Positions 5,861 through 14,203 of a stretch of DNA of 19,271 nucleotides are shown in pieces. Source of the stretch: an uncultured Bacilli bacterium (GTDB lineage Bacteria > Bacillota_I > Bacilli_A > RF39 > UBA660); contig CAKONX010000016.1 in the NCBI GenBank assembly GCA_934098345.1, positions 1-19,271 of the forward strand, given 5' to 3'. A program made the translations under genes and the position numbers. Position 1 is the stretch's first letter. Each line of letters starts with the position of its first letter. A model generated the notes under the pieces. That model had not been told where the DNA came from. It did not search any database and saw nothing but the letters and a program-made list of their open reading frames with translations.

Positions 5861-6695
5861 ATTTTGTTCTTAATCGATATAAAGTTATACTTGGTCTTGC
5901 AAAAAGACGAAGTTTTAAAGAAGAAGTTCCAATACCACCTGAAACATACAATTCAGAATCCCCAACTATATAATGTTCATCTTTATATTTCTTTGATCCA
6001 TCTGGTGTCCATAATGCACCAATAAATGGAGCTCTTACTTGACCTAAATGAGAGTGCCCAGCAAAAGCAAGATTATAATTATCTTCAGTAATTTGATCTA
6101 TTAAATCAGGTTCATGAGTAAGAACTATTGTAAATAAATCATCAGGATTTTCGTTTTTATAACTAAAGCCATTTTTTATATCAACTTTTCCTTCTAGTAA
6201 ATCATCAAATCCAACAAATACTAAAGGAGTTGTTGAATTATTATATACAAATTCATAAGTATTAAATAAAACTTTCCAAGGTAAATTCTCAGTTATTCTA
6301 TCAAAGTATTCATGATCATAATCATGATTTCCTTTAACAGCTAGAGTTTCAATTTTAGGATTTATTTTCTTTAACTCTTCAGTTATTTTTTCTACTTCTT
6401 TATCACTTAAAACAACTTTGTTTTCAACTAAATCTCCAGTAAAGATAACAATATCTGGATTTTGATCATTTATTCTTTTTACAATATTTTTAAGTTCTTT
6501 TAAATGAATCGTGCTTCCATAATGTAAATCAGTAAATTGAACTATTTTTAAACCATCATATTCACTTGGAAGTTTATCAGTTATAATTGATTTTTCAATT
6601 ACTTTTAAACCAGTAGTTCCAATAAATCTAGCATAAAGAATAGTAAGAATTCCAGTTACAACAAGTAAAATTAAAATAATTTGATATCTTTTCAT
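5859..6695 (-). CDS. Membrane-anchored metallophosphoesterase (YaeI/YkuE-like)
   Basis: A 278-residue protein. Residues ~5-22 form an N-terminal transmembrane anchor. The calcineurin-like metal-binding motifs follow in order: TDLHYGS (Asp56, His58), FTGDLVENK (Asp88), KGNHDYDHE (GNHD 122-125), VLTHEPDLI (His194) and AGHSHLGQ (213-219). All dinuclear-metal ligands look intact. YkuE/YaeI-type relatives act on the cell-surface side, and some hydrolyse UDP-diacylglucosamine or related phosphoesters; the substrate here is not determinable. ATG 6695 has GGTGAT just upstream, and that site overlaps the stop of the CPBP gene only 8 bases away. The two genes therefore form an operon. A strong hairpin follows. 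Confidence 0.92.
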   Translation of the reverse strand: MKRYQIILILLVVTGILTILYARFIGTTGLKVIEKSIITDKLPSEYDGLKIVQFTDLHYGSTIHLKELKNIVKRINDQNPDIVIFTGDLVENKVVLSDKEVEKITEELKKINPKIETLAVKGNHDYDHEYFDRITENLPWKVLFNTYEFVYNNSTTPLVFVGFDDLLEGKVDIKNGFSYKNENPDDLFTIVLTHEPDLIDQITEDNYNLAFAGHSHLGQVRAPFIGALWTPDGSKKYKDEHYIVGDSELYVSGGIGTSSLKLRLFARPSITLYRLRTK

Positions 6696-6703
6696 TACAT
6701 CAC

Positions 6704-7312
6704 CTATATAAATAATACCATAATATTAATAGAATTATTGATAATATGCATTATGATTGACATTAAAATGTTTTCATTTTTAAAATAAGCATAAGATAAA
6801 CCTGAACTTAAAATAAAATATGGAATTATAAAAATTAAATCTATTGGAGTTTTATAAACAATATGTAAAAGAGCAAAAACTAATGTAGAAATAAATATAC
6901 TTAATTTATTTTTTTTATATGGAAGTCTATAAGTCATTTCTTCTACTATTGGAGCAAATATACACATATAAGGTATTGTTAATATTGGAGAATTTAATAA
7001 AGTTTTTTCTGCAATAATTTCGTTGTTAGCCTCAACTTTTAATAACTGTATTAATACTATATTTACTATAAAACATAATATAAATAAACTAGTTGGTATT
7101 AAAATATTTTTTAAAGCTAAATCTTTTTTTAAATTTTTAGCATCATTTATGATTTTATCTTTATAAAAAATAATGAAAAAAAGAGCTAATAATAAATATG
7201 TAAATAAGTAAACTAAGTTTTCATTTTTTATAAATAAAGTAAGAAGAGCCATTACAAAGGAAGTTAGTAAAAGAAAAACCATACTTTTAATAAAACTTTT
7301 CAAAGTATCCAT
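6704..7312 (-). CDS. CPBP-family intramembrane metalloprotease (CAAX/Abi-type)
   Basis: A 202-residue multi-helix membrane protein with about six helices. The three CPBP motifs are all present: EEMTYR (Glu124, Glu125, Arg129), FALLH (His150) and HIINN (His189, Asn193). The family includes CAAX prenyl-proteases and bacterial proteins linked to bacteriocin immunity and sheddase activity; the native substrate here is unknown. The ATG at 7312 is preceded by AAGGTGA. It is divergent from the tad operon and leads a two-gene transcript with the metallophosphoesterase. A minus-strand promoter was not identified with confidence; GTTAAAAT about 20 bases upstream of the start is the best -10 candidate. 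Confidence 0.9.
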   Translation of the reverse strand: MDTLKSFIKSMVFLLLTSFVMALLTLFIKNENLVYLFTYLLLALFFIIFYKDKIINDAKNLKKDLALKNILIPTSLFILCFIVNIVLIQLLKVEANNEIIAEKTLLNSPILTIPYMCIFAPIVEEMTYRLPYKKNKLSIFISTLVFALLHIVYKTPIDLIFIIPYFILSSGLSYAYFKNENILMSIIMHIINNSINIMVLFI

Positions 7313-7356
7313 AAAATCACCTTGATATTATTTTAACATATTATTTATTATTTTGT

Positions 7357-7384
7357 TTGAAAATTAGAATTCTTATGCTATAAT
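7357..7384 (+). promoter_or_regulatory. Promoter of the tad-like operon
   Basis: TTGAAA (7357-7362), a 16-base spacer carrying TGC at 7376-7378, and TATAAT (7379-7384): an extended -10 sigma-A-type promoter. The predicted start is near 7391, giving a leader of about 47 bases before GTG 7438. Confidence 0.75.
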
Positions 7385-7437
7385 TATTGATAGTAGAAGA
7401 GTATGCGTTTTAGGTGTGCTTTGAAAGGTTGATAAAT

Positions 7438-8226
7438 GTGAAAAAGAAAAAAAGTGGGTCTATTTTTAGGAGATTATTAGGAAATAAGAATACAGTTACT
7501 ATACTTGGAGTTTTAGCTTGTATAGCAACTCTTGTTATAGGTTATAATTATCGTGTTAATAATGCTATTTCACCAATAACTGTTCCTTATGCAAAAGAGT
7601 CTATTCCATCAAGAACTCTTATTACAAGTGATATGGTTGGAAGAATTAAACTTGCAAGTAATTATGTAAATGATTCATCAAATTTAATTAAGAATGTAAA
7701 TGAAGTAGTTAATAACTATGTTTCATATAAAACTAATATTCCAAAAGGTAGTTTATTTTATAAAGAAACTGTAAAGAAAGCAGATGAAATGCCAGATGCA
7801 GCTTTTGCTAATATTGCTGATGGATTTACAATTTTCTCTTTAGGTGTTACTGTTGATTCAACTTTTGCAAACTCAATTCGTGCTGGAGATTATATTGATT
7901 TATATATGTCAACAACTAATCCAGCAGATAATCTTGTTATTTATGCTAAAATGATTGAAAGTATAAGAGTTTTAGCTGTTAAAGATTCTGGAGGAAATAA
8001 TATTTTAAAGAATACGGTTGCCTATGGAAAACCAAGTGAATTATTATTTGCAGTTCCAGAAGACTTATATTTATTACTAATGAGAGCTGAAGCAATTACT
8101 TCTGCAAAGATAAGTATTGAACCAGTTCTTAGAAATGAAGCTTATACAGAAGCTGCTAATGAAACTCAAGTTTCAAGTGAACAACTAAGAAACTTCATTA
8201 ATGATAGAGTTAAAGAATTAGGATAG
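7438..8226 (+). CDS. CpaB/RcpC-like SAF-domain pilus assembly protein, copy 1
   Basis: A 262-residue protein from GTG 7438; AAAGGT at 7424-7429 gives the usual spacing. An in-frame GTG at 7414 has no ribosome site. A basic start is followed by one transmembrane helix (TVTILGVLACIATLVIGYNY, residues ~21-40), then the SAF-type segment VPYAKESIPSRTLITSDMV with the typical 'two-residue basic/turn, then threshold Asp-Met' pattern. A beta-rich extracytoplasmic domain follows, with GDYIDLYMSTTNP and LLFAVPEDLYLLLMRAEA. CpaB/RcpC proteins belong to Tad/Flp pilus systems; the SAF domain may bind cell-wall glycans. It is the first gene of the operon and is followed 12 bases later by a paralogue. Confidence 0.85.
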   Translation: MKKKKSGSIFRRLLGNKNTVTILGVLACIATLVIGYNYRVNNAISPITVPYAKESIPSRTLITSDMVGRIKLASNYVNDSSNLIKNVNEVVNNYVSYKTNIPKGSLFYKETVKKADEMPDAAFANIADGFTIFSLGVTVDSTFANSIRAGDYIDLYMSTTNPADNLVIYAKMIESIRVLAVKDSGGNNILKNTVAYGKPSELLFAVPEDLYLLLMRAEAITSAKISIEPVLRNEAYTEAANETQVSSEQLRNFINDRVKELG

Positions 8227-8238
8227 GGAGGGAAAAGC

Positions 8239-9054
8239 ATGAATTTAGATAACGCGAAAACTAATATTAAAAGATTTTTTAGTAATCCAAATACTCTTAC
8301 TTTTATTTTAGTTATTGGTCTTATAGTAGTTATTTATTTTATTTATAACTATACAGTTAATCGTGCTGTATCTCCAGTAACTGTTCCATATGCAACAAAG
8401 ATGATTACTGCTAAAACTAAAATAACTAATGATATGATTGGTACAGTTAAAATATCTGGCTCATTTGTTACTTCAAGTGGAAGTGGACTTATTCAAAATA
8501 AAGGTATTCTTTTAAATGATAGATATGTTGCAGAAGGGTATCAAATTCCTCAAAATAGTTTCTTTTATACAGAAGCAGTTGTAACTGAAGATAAAGTTAA
8601 TAATACAGCATTTACTAACTTACCTGATAATTATACAATTTATAACTTACCAGTTGATTTCCATTCAACATATGGTTGTTCAATAATGCCAGGTAATTAT
8701 ATAGATTTATACTTTAAAGCAACTGTTAAAGAAGCAAATGACAATGAACCAAAAGTAATGTTTGATTTATTTATTAAAAGTATTCAAGTTTATAAAGTTG
8801 TTGATAAAGATGGAGTAGATGTTTTCTCTTATGCTGATACAGATAAAGATCCAATTCCTAAATATATTTATTTTGCTGTTCCAAATGAAGTATTTGAACT
8901 TCTAAGAAAAGCAGAAAGGGTTCCAACTGGAAATATTGAAATAATACCAGTACCTAGAAATGCAGGATATTCAGAAAATCCTGAAGAAACGGTAATTGCA
9001 AATGAAGCAATTGAAAATTTCATATTAGCTCAAACAGAATATATATCTGAATAA
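8239..9054 (+). CDS. CpaB/RcpC-like SAF-domain pilus assembly protein, copy 2
   Basis: A 271-residue tandem paralogue of the preceding protein. It shares the anchor helix followed by YNYTVNRAVSPVTVPYA, the SAF segment (TKITNDMIGTVKIS), GNYIDLYFKATV and YFAVPNEVFELLRKAER. GGGAGGG before ATG 8239 is a strong ribosome site. The two copies have diverged well beyond recent duplication, so they probably have separate roles, for instance as two components of a ring or cell-wall-spanning complex. It is transcribed with its neighbours. There is no secretin partner nearby, as expected if there is no outer membrane. Confidence 0.85.
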   Translation: MNLDNAKTNIKRFFSNPNTLTFILVIGLIVVIYFIYNYTVNRAVSPVTVPYATKMITAKTKITNDMIGTVKISGSFVTSSGSGLIQNKGILLNDRYVAEGYQIPQNSFFYTEAVVTEDKVNNTAFTNLPDNYTIYNLPVDFHSTYGCSIMPGNYIDLYFKATVKEANDNEPKVMFDLFIKSIQVYKVVDKDGVDVFSYADTDKDPIPKYIYFAVPNEVFELLRKAERVPTGNIEIIPVPRNAGYSENPEETVIANEAIENFILAQTEYISE

Positions 9055-9090
9055 TTTAAAAAGAATAAAAAAGAAGAAAGGGGATAAGCT

Positions 9091-10380
9091 ATGTTAAATT
9101 CTATATTTGATCAAATGGACTTTGGACCATTAAAAGAATTTTTAGAAGAAGATAATATTACCGATATTTCCTATAGTAATGGTGGTCAAGTTTGGTTAAA
9201 GACTTTGGATAAAGGTATTTATCAAGTTCATAGACCTGATATCAATAATGCTTTTATGGAAAAACTTGCATTTCAATGTTCTAACGTTATGGGTAAAACA
9301 TTTAATATGGCTCATCCTTTTCTAGATGCTGAATCTGCTGAACTTCGTATGAATTTCGTACATGATTCAATAGCAACAAATGGTATAGCTTGTCTTATTC
9401 GTAAGACACCAGCTAAAATAAGACTTAATAAAGATAAATTATTAAATGAACAATATATAACTGAACAATTACATGACTTCTTAGTTAAATGCGTTGAAGG
9501 ACATGCTAATATAATGGTAGCAGGAGAAACTGGTTCAGGTAAAACTGAGTTAGTAAAATACTTAGCAAGTAAAACTAAAGAAGATGAAAAAATAATAACT
9601 ATTGAGGATACTCTAGAACTTCACTTAGATAAAATATTTCCTCAAAGAGATATAGTTGCTATGAAAACTAATAATATAGCATCTTATACAGAATCGCTTG
9701 TTGCATGTATGAGACAAAACCCAATATGGATTCTTTTATCAGAGGTTCGTTCAGCAGAAGCTGTTCTAGCTGTACGTAACTCAATTTCATCTGGTCACCA
9801 TATTTTGTCAACAATTCATGCTGATAAAGCATCAAGTATCCCAATGCGTATGTATTCCCTTTTGGAAACAGGACAAGATATTGAACAATTCTTAGGTTCG
9901 ATTCATAGATATATTCAAATAGGTATATATGTTAAAGGTTATTTTTCAAAAAGATTAAATAGATTTCAAAGAGAAATTATGGAAGTTTGTGAGTTTTATA
10001 TTGATGAAAATAATAAACCACAAAGTAAAACATTATATCAAAAATTTATGGATGGAAGAATTGTTATACATAATCCAACTAAAAACTTACTTGATTATTT
10101 AGCAATTGGAAATGTAATGTTACCAGAAGATACATTCGGTCTTCATGGAGAAGATGAAAAAATAGATGATTCAAATAGAATAATACCTGAGAAAGAAGAA
10201 AATGTAACAAAGGCACCTGTTAGTAAAGATAATCCATTTAATATGAATGAAAGTAGTCAAACAAGTGTAAATAATACAAAAACAGATACTCAAGGAATTA
10301 ATGCATCAGATATAATAGATTTAGAAGAACTAAGTAATAACATTGTTAATAATCAAAATAATGTAAATCAAACAAGTTAG
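9091..10380 (+). CDS. CpaF/TadA-like secretion ATPase
   Basis: A 429-residue protein with GAAAGGGG before the ATG. It has an N-terminal CpaF-type domain, Walker A GETGSGKTE (145-153), the Asp box IEDTLEL (171-177), Walker B ILLSEVR (214-220) and the His box HHILSTIHAD (236-245). This is the hexameric type II/IV secretion ATPase that powers Tad pilus assembly with TadB/TadC. Two features are unusual. The family's GE(I/V)RG(G) after Walker B reads SEVRSAE here, although the catalytic Glu is kept. The last ~80 residues (350-429) are an acidic, Asn/Ser/Thr-rich, low-complexity tail that is absent from typical CpaF. The family's N-terminal helical bundle is short. Confidence 0.93.
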   Translation: MLNSIFDQMDFGPLKEFLEEDNITDISYSNGGQVWLKTLDKGIYQVHRPDINNAFMEKLAFQCSNVMGKTFNMAHPFLDAESAELRMNFVHDSIATNGIACLIRKTPAKIRLNKDKLLNEQYITEQLHDFLVKCVEGHANIMVAGETGSGKTELVKYLASKTKEDEKIITIEDTLELHLDKIFPQRDIVAMKTNNIASYTESLVACMRQNPIWILLSEVRSAEAVLAVRNSISSGHHILSTIHADKASSIPMRMYSLLETGQDIEQFLGSIHRYIQIGIYVKGYFSKRLNRFQREIMEVCEFYIDENNKPQSKTLYQKFMDGRIVIHNPTKNLLDYLAIGNVMLPEDTFGLHGEDEKIDDSNRIIPEKEENVTKAPVSKDNPFNMNESSQTSVNNTKTDTQGINASDIIDLEELSNNIVNNQNNVNQTS

Positions 10381-10394
10381 AAAGGAGCATATTT

Positions 10395-11288
10395 ATGGAA
10401 CTAGTTATTATGATACTTATAGCTATATTTGTGCTATCATATCGTAATCAAAATGGTGAAAACGTTTATAAATTTATTTCAGATACAGTTAAAAATGTAT
10501 ACAATAAATATGCACCTTATAGTTACCAAGAAGTTAGAGAAAAAAGTAAAGAGTTAGGACAAGAATATACAGCTAAAGAATATTTATCTCAAATAATTCT
10601 TATAGGTGGAGGAGCAGCAGGTATTGCATATTTATATTTCTATAGTGTGGCTATGGCTATACTTTATGCAATAGTTGCAATTATGTTTATTCCATATCTT
10701 GCATATTTAAGAAATAATCGTGTATATTCAGAATTCTTATTTGAAGAGATTCAAGTTTACACATCAAATGTTATAAATGAATTTAATACAACTCAATCAT
10801 TTGTTAAAGCTCTTGAAGGAGTAGTTGCATCTGGTATTCTTGAAGATCCTGTTAAAAGTGATGTTGAGAATATGATAAAGATGTCTTACCAAAATGGTAC
10901 AATTGATGAGGCAGTTGAATGGTTTAATCAAAAATATCCATATTATATGGTTAAAAATATGCATCAATTATTTATTCAAATTACAAAAGAAGGTGCTAAA
11001 GATTCAGGTGAGTCTTTAGAGAACATGATGCTTGATATAGACTTATTAGTTGAAGGTGTTTACCGAGATAAAATGGATCGTGAAACAAGTCATAAGAAAT
11101 TCTTAGGATTTGGTATTGCTCTATATTTCTTAGTAATGTTAACTCAAATGCTTTTAGATAAACAAAATTATAAAGCAATGTTAAGTTTATGGTATGTTCA
11201 AGTATTACTTCATGCTATTATCCTTATAAACTCTTACTTTATTATAAGTGGTGAGAAATTCTATAATGAAGATACGGGGGTTGAATAG
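10395..11288 (+). CDS. TadB-like inner-membrane platform protein
   Basis: A 297-residue protein with AAAGGAG before ATG 10395. It has one N-terminal hydrophobic helix, a soluble segment, two closely spaced helices (~70-100), a cytoplasmic T2SF-type helical domain (NVINEFNTTQSFVKALEGV, then ENMMLDIDLLVEGVYRDKMDRE) and two C-terminal helices. This is the layout of TadB, the type II secretion F-domain platform protein that couples the ATPase to pilin extrusion. It sits between the ATPase and the second platform protein, as in standard tad clusters, and ends 2 bases before the next start. Confidence 0.85.
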   Translation: MELVIMILIAIFVLSYRNQNGENVYKFISDTVKNVYNKYAPYSYQEVREKSKELGQEYTAKEYLSQIILIGGGAAGIAYLYFYSVAMAILYAIVAIMFIPYLAYLRNNRVYSEFLFEEIQVYTSNVINEFNTTQSFVKALEGVVASGILEDPVKSDVENMIKMSYQNGTIDEAVEWFNQKYPYYMVKNMHQLFIQITKEGAKDSGESLENMMLDIDLLVEGVYRDKMDRETSHKKFLGFGIALYFLVMLTQMLLDKQNYKAMLSLWYVQVLLHAIILINSYFIISGEKFYNEDTGVE

Positions 11289-11290
11289 TT

Positions 11291-12076
11291 ATGTATTATG
11301 AAATATTAGTAGTTGCAATTATTATAATCTTCGTTATGCAATATATTGGTGGATTTAGTATAAATAAGTTTGTTGATGATAATGCAACATACTTTAAAAA
11401 ATTACAAGAAGATGATTTTGAATTTTATGCTAAAGCTAAATATGGTGATGCAATTGATATTGATAAACTTTTTAATAATAGATTAAGAGATTCATTACTT
11501 GTAGGTTTATTTGTAGGTTTTCTATTTATTAATAAATTTAATTATATTACTTTAATTGCTATATTTGGTATTATTATGGGAATGTTTAAACTTCCATATA
11601 TGCAATTAAAAAAATACTATAAATCACATTTACATTTAATAGATACTCAATTACCTTATTATTTAAAGAATTTGGAAATATTAATTCAACATTATACAGT
11701 TCCAGTTGCTTTAGGTAAAAGTGTTGGAGATGCTCCAGATATATTTAAAGATGGATTAAGAGAAATGATTGAAAAGATAAATGCAGGTGATTCAAGTATT
11801 AATCCTTATATGGAGTTTGCTAAAGAATATCCAGTAAGAGATTCAATGAGAATGATGAGACTTCTTTATCGTTTAGGCTTAGGTAAACAAGAAAGAAAGC
11901 AAGAACAATTATTAACATTCTCAAGAACAGTTTCAGCTTTACAACAAAAAGCAAGAGAAGCTAGATATAAGAATAGACTTGATAAAATGGAAAGCAAAAC
12001 AATGCGTATGTTAGTTTGTACAGGCGCAGGTGTAATGATACTTTTGGTTTTGTCAATATTACAACAATTTTCATAA
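11291..12076 (+). CDS. TadC-like inner-membrane platform protein
   Basis: A 261-residue protein. GGGGG lies ahead of ATG 11291. It has an N-terminal membrane helix, a paired hydrophobic segment at ~70-100 and a cytoplasmic T2SF-like domain (HLIDTQLPYYLKNLEILIQH, REMIEKINAGDSSINPYMEF). A basic helix (RYKNRLDKMESKTMRMLV) precedes a final membrane helix. This is the partner of the preceding TadB-like protein. It is the last gene of the operon and is followed by a strong terminator. No TadV prepilin peptidase, TadE/TadF or short Flp pilin is encoded alongside, so substrate and processing enzyme must lie elsewhere or be the secreted proteins in this window. Confidence 0.85.
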   Translation: MYYEILVVAIIIIFVMQYIGGFSINKFVDDNATYFKKLQEDDFEFYAKAKYGDAIDIDKLFNNRLRDSLLVGLFVGFLFINKFNYITLIAIFGIIMGMFKLPYMQLKKYYKSHLHLIDTQLPYYLKNLEILIQHYTVPVALGKSVGDAPDIFKDGLREMIEKINAGDSSINPYMEFAKEYPVRDSMRMMRLLYRLGLGKQERKQEQLLTFSRTVSALQQKAREARYKNRLDKMESKTMRMLVCTGAGVMILLVLSILQQFS

Positions 12077-12098
12077 GACACATAAGTGTCTTTTTTTT
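12075..12098 (+). terminator. Rho-independent terminator after tadC-like gene
   Basis: AAGACAC (12075-12081) pairs with GTGTCTT (12086-12092) around ATAA and runs into an eight-base T tract. It separates the tad operon from the following operon. Confidence 0.9.
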
Positions 12099-12160
12099 GT
12101 AAAAAAATTTACATATCAGATAATATTTAATTGTATGATGTTTATATTTTATTGTATAAT
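12098..12160 (+). promoter_or_regulatory. Promoter region of the paralogue operon, with upstream inverted repeat
   Basis: TGTAAA-AAAA-TTTACA (12098-12113), 41 bases, then TTG-TATAAT (-10 at 12155-12160) and a leader TAGAAGGGTGTGTGTAATT to GTG 12185. Element order and spacing match the promoter at 1375-1435, and the upstream repeat would centre at about -61. ATTGTATGAT (12130-12139) and ATTGTATAAT (12151-12160) form a direct repeat with a 21-base period, so the former may be a second site on the same DNA face. No good -35 is seen; TTGTAT at 12131-12136 with an 18-base spacer is the best. Confidence 0.5.
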
Positions 12161-12184
12161 TAACGTAGAAGGGTGTGTGTAATT

Positions 12185-13582
12185 GTGAAAAAGAAATATA
12201 TAATGGTGATTATATCTTTTTTGCTTGGGGTTACTTTTACTTATGCAGCTGAACTAATAAATAGTAAGGATATTAGTTTTAGTAATGGTGCAACTAATTT
12301 AAAAGCAAATAATGTACAAGATGCGATAGAAGAAATATACAATAAAACAATAGACAATTCATCTTGTAAAAATGTAAGCACACCAAAATTAGGTGAAGGG
12401 CTTGTTCCAGTAACAATAGATTCAGATGGAACTGTAAAATATGCAGATACTTCAAAAAGTTGGTATAACTATTGTGATAAAATATGGGCCAATGCGGTAA
12501 TACTTGAAGATGGAACAAATTACAAAGCAGGAGATACAATAAGTGAAGCGGATATTCAAAGCTATTTTGTATGGATACCAAAATACAAATATAAATTATG
12601 GAATGTGGATACTCCAATTGAAAAAGTTCATGAAATAGATATAGTATTTGACGAAACAGATACTATTGATGTAGAAGGAATATCATGTAAGACTCCAATG
12701 ACAAGTGGAGAAAGTGGAAACTGTGATAATGGAGAGTATATGACACATCCCGCATTTATAAGTATGAATACAAATGGATTTTGGGTAGGAAAGTATGAAA
12801 CAGGATATAGAGGTGCAACAAGTGTAGCAACTGCTCAAGTAAATGCAAATGATACAAGCAAAGTAATAATAAAGCCGAATGTATATAGTTGGAGAAGTAT
12901 AAATATATATAATGCATTTTTGGCATCATATAATTATCAAAGAAATTTAGATTCACATTTAATGAAGAATACTGAATGGGGAGCAGTTGCATATCTATCT
13001 CATTCCAAATATGGAATAAATAGAAAAATAAATATAAATAATAACTCTTCGTATAAAACTGGATATTCTGCAAATTTAGAAACAAACCAACAAGTTTATC
13101 CAGGAACAAGTGGAGATGGCGATTCATATAATAAACCTTATAATACAAAAATTGGTTATTTAGCAAGTACAACAGGAAATATAAGTGGAATATATGATAT
13201 GTCAGGTGGAGCATGGGAATATTTAGCAGCGCATGTAAATAGTTATTTATCATCAAGCGGCTTTAATACGACTACAAGAAATGAATATGACAATAAATAT
13301 TTTGATATGTACAATGACTCGTCAACTACATCAAGCTATCAAAATATGATATTAGGAGATGCAACAGGTGAGATGGGACCATTTCAGTATTATAACGTCA
13401 ATAATACAAATATGGCACATTGTTGGTATAGTGAGATAAATGTATTTGTTTCTACTGCTTATCCTTGGGCATTAAGAAGTGGAAATAATTCTGATGGAAA
13501 TCAGACTGGAATTTTTTATATCGGCGGAATGACTGGCGAAGCGGTTAATCGAGACGGCTATCGTATAGTATTAACACCATAA
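12185..13582 (+). CDS. Secreted FGE-like (C-type-lectin-fold) protein, paralogue A; candidate DGR variable protein
   Basis: A 465-residue protein. GTG 12185 is chosen because AAGGGTG lies 9 bases upstream and the leader aligns base for base with that of the gene at 1461; an upstream in-frame GTG at 12173 falls in the ribosome site. A signal peptide ends at TYA, followed by AELI and a short module KANNVQDAIEEIYNK of the type seen in tail-fibre-like trimerising segments. The main domain contains SWYNYCDKIWANAVIL, YFVWIPKYKYKLW, GFWVGKYETGYRG and YDMSGGAWEY. The last matches the formylglycine-generating-enzyme fold (YDMSGNVWEW), but no enzyme active site is recognisable. The C-terminal ~48 residues (WYSEINVF to GYRIVLTP) differ strongly from the two paralogues. 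Likely role: surface ligand binding. Confidence 0.75.
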   Translation: MKKKYIMVIISFLLGVTFTYAAELINSKDISFSNGATNLKANNVQDAIEEIYNKTIDNSSCKNVSTPKLGEGLVPVTIDSDGTVKYADTSKSWYNYCDKIWANAVILEDGTNYKAGDTISEADIQSYFVWIPKYKYKLWNVDTPIEKVHEIDIVFDETDTIDVEGISCKTPMTSGESGNCDNGEYMTHPAFISMNTNGFWVGKYETGYRGATSVATAQVNANDTSKVIIKPNVYSWRSINIYNAFLASYNYQRNLDSHLMKNTEWGAVAYLSHSKYGINRKININNNSSYKTGYSANLETNQQVYPGTSGDGDSYNKPYNTKIGYLASTTGNISGIYDMSGGAWEYLAAHVNSYLSSSGFNTTTRNEYDNKYFDMYNDSSTTSSYQNMILGDATGEMGPFQYYNVNNTNMAHCWYSEINVFVSTAYPWALRSGNNSDGNQTGIFYIGGMTGEAVNRDGYRIVLTP

Positions 13583-13600
13583 TATAGAAAGGAAATAAAT

Positions 13601-14203
13601 ATGAAAAATAAAAAGAAATTAATTGGAATAGCAATATTAATAATGGCAATAGGATTTGCAGCAATAAGTACAACATTGATAATAAATGGAAGTACAAAAA
13701 TAGGAGAAAATATAGATGACTTTGATATATATTTTTCAGAGGCAATAGTAGATGGAACAGATAAATCAAGTGAAGTAATAGGAGAAAATGGAAAAGTAAT
13801 AACATATACAACAACAGACTTAAAAACAATTGGACAAACTTCAGTATTAGATTTTGAAGTAACAAATGCAAGTAAAAACTACGATGCTAATGTAAGTGTA
13901 GAATGTGATGCAGTAGAAAGTGATTATATAACAGTAAGTCTAGAACCAACAAACTTTGTAATAGAAGCAACAAGTACACAAAATGGAAAAGTAAATGTAA
14001 AACTAAACAAAAATTCAGTGGAAGAACAAACAATAACATTTAAATGTAAACTAACAATAAATGCAAGTGAAAGAGTATCATTAGGAAATGGATCATTAAA
14101 TGCATATAAAGCAAGAAATATAGCATATGATGACTCAAATACAAATATTGGATGTTCAAATGTACAAGAATGTTTAGATAAATTAGCAGAGGTAATGAAA
14201 TAA
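13601..14203 (+). CDS. Secreted or membrane-tethered pilin/TasA-like module protein
   Basis: A 200-residue protein with GAAAGGA before ATG 13601. It has a basic start plus hydrophobic helix (AILIMAIGFAAISTTLIING), then a beta-rich Ig-like module shared with residues 30-165 of the protein at 1461-2645. It ends in DSNTNIGCSNVQECLDKLAEV, a short helical motif reminiscent of the KANNVQDAI...LYNK segment at the start of the neighbouring FGE-like proteins. The canonical G-x4-E prepilin cleavage motif is absent, since Glu at +5 is missing, so it is not a classical type IV pilin. Its position between the two FGE-like genes and the TAATG overlap with the next gene suggest a structural partner made in fixed proportion. 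Pilin function is an inference. Confidence 0.65.
   Translation: MKNKKKLIGIAILIMAIGFAAISTTLIINGSTKIGENIDDFDIYFSEAIVDGTDKSSEVIGENGKVITYTTTDLKTIGQTSVLDFEVTNASKNYDANVSVECDAVESDYITVSLEPTNFVIEATSTQNGKVNVKLNKNSVEEQTITFKCKLTINASERVSLGNGSLNAYKARNIAYDDSNTNIGCSNVQECLDKLAEVMK

Noticed and set aside
10996..12081. Minus-strand frames of 60-71 codons inside the TadB- and TadC-like genes
   Set aside because: They have no ribosome site and no motif, and lie wholly within strongly supported plus-strand genes.
13601..13690. Classical type IV prepilin leader in the 13601 protein (and the 1461 protein)
   Set aside because: There is a Gly-Phe in the hydrophobic helix, but the Glu at +5 is missing and the preceding segment is too long and hydrophobic for a prepilin leader.
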